DNA of 64,000 nt from Viola odorata (lineage: Eukaryota; Streptophyta; Magnoliopsida; Malpighiales; Violaceae), in contig OY829542.1 in the NCBI GenBank assembly GCA_963691705.1, positions 64,690,427 through 64,754,426 of the forward strand, in the 5' to 3' direction. Positions 60,083 through 64,000 of the stretch are shown here, piece after piece. Position 1 is the first letter of the stretch. The number at the start of each line of letters is the position of its first letter. A program made the translations under genes and the position numbers. A model generated the notes under the pieces. It did not search any database, was not told where the DNA came from, and saw only the letters and a program-made list of their open reading frames with translations.

Positions 60083-60184
60083 TCTTCAGAATAAAAAACC
60101 CCAAGGATATAGAGAAGAAGAAGAGCTTTGAAATTCAAGGTTTTCTCACTTAAAATTCCAAAAACTCTCAACGAAAGCACCAAA

Positions 60185-60975
60185 TGATAATCCGTGGAAC
60201 GGGGTGAGGGGTTTTCTGTCAAATGGCACGCCGGAGTGTGGTGATTGAAGCCTCGTGAGCGACCTGCAAAGCGCCAGAATTGTTTTCCGGCGTAGAAGCT
60301 CCAATGCCAAAGTCAGTTTTTGATTAAATGTAGTGTAGTGAGAAGATATGTTTTTTCTGTCTGTCTGATCTTGGGAGCTCCAGCACCCCCTTTTCATGTA
60401 CTTCCCCCTAGTCCTTCTGCAGGGCTGGAGTGGTTGAACCACTTTGACCCCCTTCCCCCTAGCCCTTCTGCAGAGCTAGAGTGGTTAAACTACTTTGACC
60501 TATTTTCACCCTTTTCCCCAAAAGGTGGTTTAAAAGACAGGATTAATAATAGTAACGTGGAGCAGGGAAGGTTGTCAGATCCCCCACGCCAACTTTGACT
60601 AAATGTGTACTGACTACTGAGTATTATATAAATTATACCAGTGAGTGGAGCTTAATATCTGTGCCCAATCGGTATAATGCCGTTGGGGTTGCGTCGGCTG
60701 GGTACCATTTGGTGATACATTGAGACGGTCAATGTATACAACGGTGCCCATCCGTTTTCTCCTGCTTCAGCGGATGGATCGGCCTCGTGCCGTTTGCCGT
60801 CAATGGGCTAGACCTGCCCTTCTACCACTTATTCCCTTTGACTTAGTCCAACCGGTCGAGTGTCGTTTCTACCCTTGACTTGGTCAAATCGGTCACTCGC
60901 CGTTCTGACTGGTCAACGGTACTTTGTGAAGGTACAAAGTCCATTATGCCCTTCTGATAATTTTATGTATTATCA
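60185..60975 (-). repeat. LTR of the Tat element (5' LTR on its own strand)
   Basis: 791 bp, nearly identical to 48209-49000, starting TGATAAT and ending ATTATCA. Followed by GGCCG (60976-60980). Confidence 0.92.
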
Positions 60976-61172
60976 GGCCGGCACTGGCGCCTTTGGGTGG
61001 GGCTCATGAAAAAGGGCTGTTGGTTGAGGAGTGGGCCCCACAGAAAGAGGTTTTGTCGCACAGAGGCGTGGGCGGGTTTGTGACCCATTGCGAGTGGGGG
61101 TCTGTGATGGAGAGCATGTGCTTTGGGGTTCCCATTATAGCCATGCCCATCCATACAATTACAAGATGCTAA
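60976..61172 (+). pseudogene. UDP-glycosyltransferase, 3' part, truncated inside the PSPG box
   Basis: After the GGCCG duplicate the frame resumes in phase with 47318-48208 and reads [20 protein letters not shown] then [14 protein letters not shown]. This is the start of the PSPG box, which binds the UDP-sugar. The invariant HCGW is changed to HCEW. The family sequence is lost after MPIH, and a stop follows at 61170-61172, so the closing D/Q of the box and about 80 C-terminal residues are missing. The gene was therefore probably dead independently of the insertion. The cause of the 3' break is not visible. Confidence 0.88.
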
Positions 61173-61462
61173 GCTAACTAACACATATTGGTGGAGAATC
61201 GTACACGGTTGTTAGTTAGCCAGGTCGAAGGTGACACGTGTCCCTCCTATTTGACTGTTGTTGTACATTGCCAATGCTGTGCGGTAAGAGAAAGCTAACA
61301 GAGAGTCTTATAATGTAAAAGAGTGAAATAAAAGTTTGAAGTTGATGATAAGGTTGTTTTGTCATCCCAAAATAGGTGGAGGTGGACATGGTCGGCACAT
61401 AACTGACTTATCTCGCTCAAACACCTCTTCTTCTTCTTTTGTGTAAATTCTACCTACCACCT
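61173..61462. other. spacer between the UGT remnant and the copia LTR
   Basis: No gene. It holds a perfect 11-bp inverted pair, gctaactaaca at 61173 and tgttagttagc at 61210, about 26 bp apart, possibly the end of another element. A G-box-like gacacgtgtc lies at 61231. Confidence 0.45.
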
Positions 61463-62206
61463 TGTTGGTTTTGAAGGTTGATGGTTCTAGAGTGTTTTGT
61501 ATTTCTTGGATTTCAATGAGCAAAAGATTTTTCTGATTGATTTTCCAAAAGTTCTCTCACGAAATAATTTACATAAGTATTTATAAGTGATAGAGAATTC
61601 TAGATTCTACTGACAAACGTACACGTGGCTATTCTAGAAGTAGAGATTCTAGAACCCACTAGCAAAAGTACACGTGTCTGTTCTAGAAGTTAACTGACAC
61701 AAGCTATTTTAGAAGTTAACTAACACAAGGTAACAACACTAAGGTAAATAGCACACTGATGCACAACAGCGGCGGCAGCATTGACAGCAACAAGCAGCTC
61801 CAGCATTAACAAGCAATGATCACAGCGTTAACCACATGGCGTTAACCACATGTCAAGCGTTATCAAGCGCTAACAGGCAAGAGACTATCAACACCACGTC
61901 ATCAGGCAAGCAGCGATATCTACAAGAGCAGCGACATCCGGCGATATCTACACAAGTGTCCAAGGCAGCGTTAACTAAGTAAGGGCGATAACTCTCAAAG
62001 GCAAGATGGCTGCACTAACGAGGCAGCGATATCATGACAACGGCATCACGGCAGCGTTAGCTCCAAACGGGGGCGTTAGCTCCAAAAGTAATAACATGGT
62101 TGCCGTAACAGTAATATTAACATGGGCGTGAGCTTCAAACACAAATCCAAAAAGTAAAGGCAACGATAACAGCAGCGATATCAAGCAAAAGGGGCATACT
62201 TCAACA
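61463..62206 (-). repeat. 3' LTR of a copia-like element
   Basis: 744 bp. On the minus strand it starts TGTTGAAGTATGCC and ends TTCAAAACCAACA, so the ends are TGTTG/CAACA. The minus-strand TATAAATA is at 61585-61578. TTCTAGAA occurs at 61632, 61647 and 61681, and CACGTG at 61622 and 61671. A cluster of GCG(A/T)TANC octamers fills 61820-62190. The 5' LTR lies beyond the window. Confidence 0.75.
61578..61688 (-). promoter_or_regulatory. LTR core promoter with heat-shock-type and G-box elements
   Basis: TATAAATA on the minus strand at 61585-61578, with three perfect TTCTAGAA motifs (the TTCnnGAA form of a heat-shock element) and two CACGTG cores within about 100 bp upstream. Partial copies occur at 61599 (ttctagat) and 61704 (ttttagaa). 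Heat response is inferred from the motifs only. Confidence 0.55.
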
Positions 62207-62221
62207 CTCCTTGACCCTTTT
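62207..62221 (-). other. polypurine tract of the copia element
   Basis: Minus strand aaaagggtcaaggag directly before the LTR start TGTTGAAG, the place where plus-strand DNA synthesis is primed. Confidence 0.7.
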
Positions 62222-62238
62222 GCGTGATATATTCTTCT

Positions 62239-64000
62239 TCAGTTTCCTTTCATCCTTTTTCTCTTCCTCGTCTTCTTCTTCCTCGATAACTTGAATGCGA
62301 CATTAGGAATATCTTTCAATGGAGTAACACGCCCCTCTGCAATCTGAAATTCCTTTCTAGCATCTTCCTCAATAGATGCCACCAGCTTTTCAACAGATTT
62401 CAGTTCACGACGCGGCCTGTCAGAATCAGGAATCCTTGGTTCAGACTTCATTTCTTTGACTATTTTTTCCTTCTTTTCAACTTTCTCACTAGCATTCTTC
62501 TGGTTCCTATTTTTCTTTAACTGTTTCTGCACCTTAGTTTTTTTCACCTTATCTTTTTCTCCCTTGAACCCATCAACCTTCCTGTTTACCTCTTCTTTGA
62601 TTTCCTCTTTTTCTTCAGTCTTGTCATTCCCTTCTGACCCAGTTTCTTCTTCCATTACTTCATCATTACTAGCAAAATTACAGTCACATGTACCAGCAAA
62701 ATCACATTCAATTTGGAAGCTATTGTGAATTATAGGGATCTTAGTGACTCCATTGCCTTGAGAATCATAAATACGGCAGTGACCATCTTTAAAAATCAGA
62801 GAATAACCTCTCCTCATCATTTGACCCACACTAAGCAAATTGTTTCTTAACTTTGGAACTAAAAGAACATCTCTGATTAGTTTTGTACCTTTGCTGGTTT
62901 GCATAGTTGTCGTTCCTTTCCCTTCCGAATAGACAATTTCACCATTTGCTAGCTTCACGCGAACTTTGATTGTTGGGTCTATCTCCCTGAACAGGCTTGA
63001 ATCATTGGTCATGTGGTTAGAGCAACCACTGTCCAAATACCAAGATTTTTTGCAATCAAAATTTGTTGGAGTTTCAACTGTGAATGCGAACTCTTCTTTT
63101 TCTTCTTCTATGAAATTTGCTTGCTGGTTGTGATTCTGGTTCTGAGCTACAGGTCTTGGCTACTGAGGATAATATTGTTGACTTTCTTGATTCTGATTAA
63201 ATTTGCAAAGCCGTTCCGGGTGACCAAATCCCTTGCAGAAATGACATTGCATCTTTGTCCAACAATATTTCTCTAAATTATTGGTTCTTTTACACAAAGC
63301 ACAAGGAGGAAATCTTTCTCTCTGTACGTCATTCTCAGCAATTCTTGTATTTTCTTCACCTTTTTCGCAACCACTACTACTTTCTTCACCCTTTTTCTTC
63401 TCATCTTGCTTGAATCTGAAATTGTGCCTGGCCTGAAATGCACCTTTAGTTGTGCTTTATGACCTGTGCAGAAGCCTTTGTTCATGAGCTTGCAGGGAGC
63501 CTATTAACTCTGTAACACTGAGTGTTGATAGATCCCTCGATTGTTCAATCGCGGCTGCAACTGAATCAAAATTTTCAGGAAGTGTTATTAACATTTTCTC
63601 AACAATTCTTCTTTCTTCAAACTTTTCACCAAGCAACTTCATTTGATTCACAACTTCAATTACTCTTGACGAGTAATCTTTGATTTTCTCTGTGTCTTTC
63701 ATGTTGAGACCTTCAAACTGTCTTCTTAAAGGCTGCAACTTGATTGATCGGACCTTCTCTGATCCTTGATACTCTTCCTCCAAGATCTTCCACGCTTGAT
63801 GAGCTGTTGATGTTCCAATAAGCCTTGGAAAAATAGATTCAGATACACATGAATGCATAAAGGTGAGAGCTTTCATGTTCTTGGTTGACTTCTCCTTTTC
63901 CTTCTTGATTAGAGCCACTGACATCTCGGTTGTATCTGTTGGTACATATTCTTTTTCAACTGATCCCCAAAGATCTTGAGCCATAAGAAAAGCTTTCATC
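62239..64000 (-). pseudogene. copia-like gag-protease with a Lys/Glu-rich tail, partial at the window edge
   Basis: One minus-strand frame entering from beyond 64000. Positions 63999-63457 are the UBN2/gag domain (KAFLMAQDLWGSVEKEYVP, then LITLPENFDSVAAAIEQS). A TAA stop at 63459-63457 follows, then a CCHC zinc knuckle (CHFCKGFGHPERLC), a TAG near 63160, then the protease motif LDSGCSNHMT and the pre-integrase-type stretch LRNNLLSVGQM. After about residue 120 of the last open segment the product becomes a 150-residue Lys/Glu-rich tail (KEEIKEEVNRKVDGFKGEK) and ends KTRKRKRMKGN just before the polypurine tract. Integrase, RT and RNase H are absent, so the element is non-autonomous. Confidence 0.8.

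Larger units (their letters stand above)
48209..60975 (-). mobile_element. complete Ty3/gypsy LTR retrotransposon, Tat lineage
   Basis: A 12,767-bp element with LTRs at 48209-49000 and 60185-60975. It is transcribed on the minus strand, with gag, protease, RT, RNase H, a second RNase H and integrase in that order. The second RNase H, an antisense extra ORF and tandem repeats before the 3' LTR are marks of the Tat lineage (Retand/Ogre relatives). A candidate primer-binding site starts 2 nt inside the 5' LTR on the minus strand (tggtgctttcg, 60182 downward). The LTRs differ by eye at about 8 substitutions, mostly transitions, and 1 indel over about 790 bp, so the insertion is young. A solo LTR is nested within. 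Confidence 0.92.

Overview
The window is nuclear DNA of a flowering plant, most likely a eudicot. The genes are split by short AT-rich GT-AG introns, the proteins match plant families at their diagnostic motifs, and the spaces between genes hold many small DNA transposons and two LTR retrotransposons. I cannot name the species from sequence alone.

Positions 1-47,300 form a gene-rich stretch. In order it holds an ALMT-type vacuolar anion channel (+, 4341-8847, 6 exons), a PP2A scaffold A subunit (+, 10961-16670, 12 exons), a broken aspartic-protease locus arranged as a large inverted repeat (17826-20498), the spliceosomal protein PRP31 (-, 24677-21399, 8 coding exons), a single-exon type I MADS-box gene (-, 26390-25722), the DNA-repair protein KU80 (+, 27405-33245, 12 exons), a plastid DnaJ of the DJA5/DJA6 type (+, 34717-39392, 7 coding exons) and a germin-like protein (+, 44038-44957, 2 exons). 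I rebuilt the exons by matching reading frame, splice sites and family conservation. Every intact gene closes to a whole number of codons at about the usual family length. Between and inside the genes are Stowaway-like, PIF/Harbinger-like, hAT-like and foldback elements.

Positions 47,318-61,172 are a UGT94/UGT91-like glycosyltransferase pseudogene split by a complete 12.8-kb Ty3/gypsy element of the Tat lineage (48209-60975, minus strand). The element has near-identical LTRs and a perfect GGCCG target duplication. Its gag-pol frame carries three in-frame stops and is cut inside the second RNase H by a 1488-bp solo LTR, itself flanked by GAGTC. On the opposite strand the element carries a spliced antisense ORF (aORF, 49633-52059, 783 aa) that is fully open. 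Tandem repeats lie between the aORF and pol.

Positions 61,463-64,000 are the 3' part of a copia-like element on the minus strand. It codes for gag and protease followed by a Lys/Glu-rich tail, with no integrase or reverse transcriptase. Its LTR has TTCTAGAA heat-shock-type elements and G-boxes just upstream of a TATA box, and a run of GCG(A/T)TANC octamers further upstream.

The intact genes are unrelated housekeeping or single-function genes and do not form a pathway. The points of most interest are the intact antisense ORF in a broken element, the gag-protease-only copia element with a heat-shock-like promoter, and the protease-derived hairpin locus.
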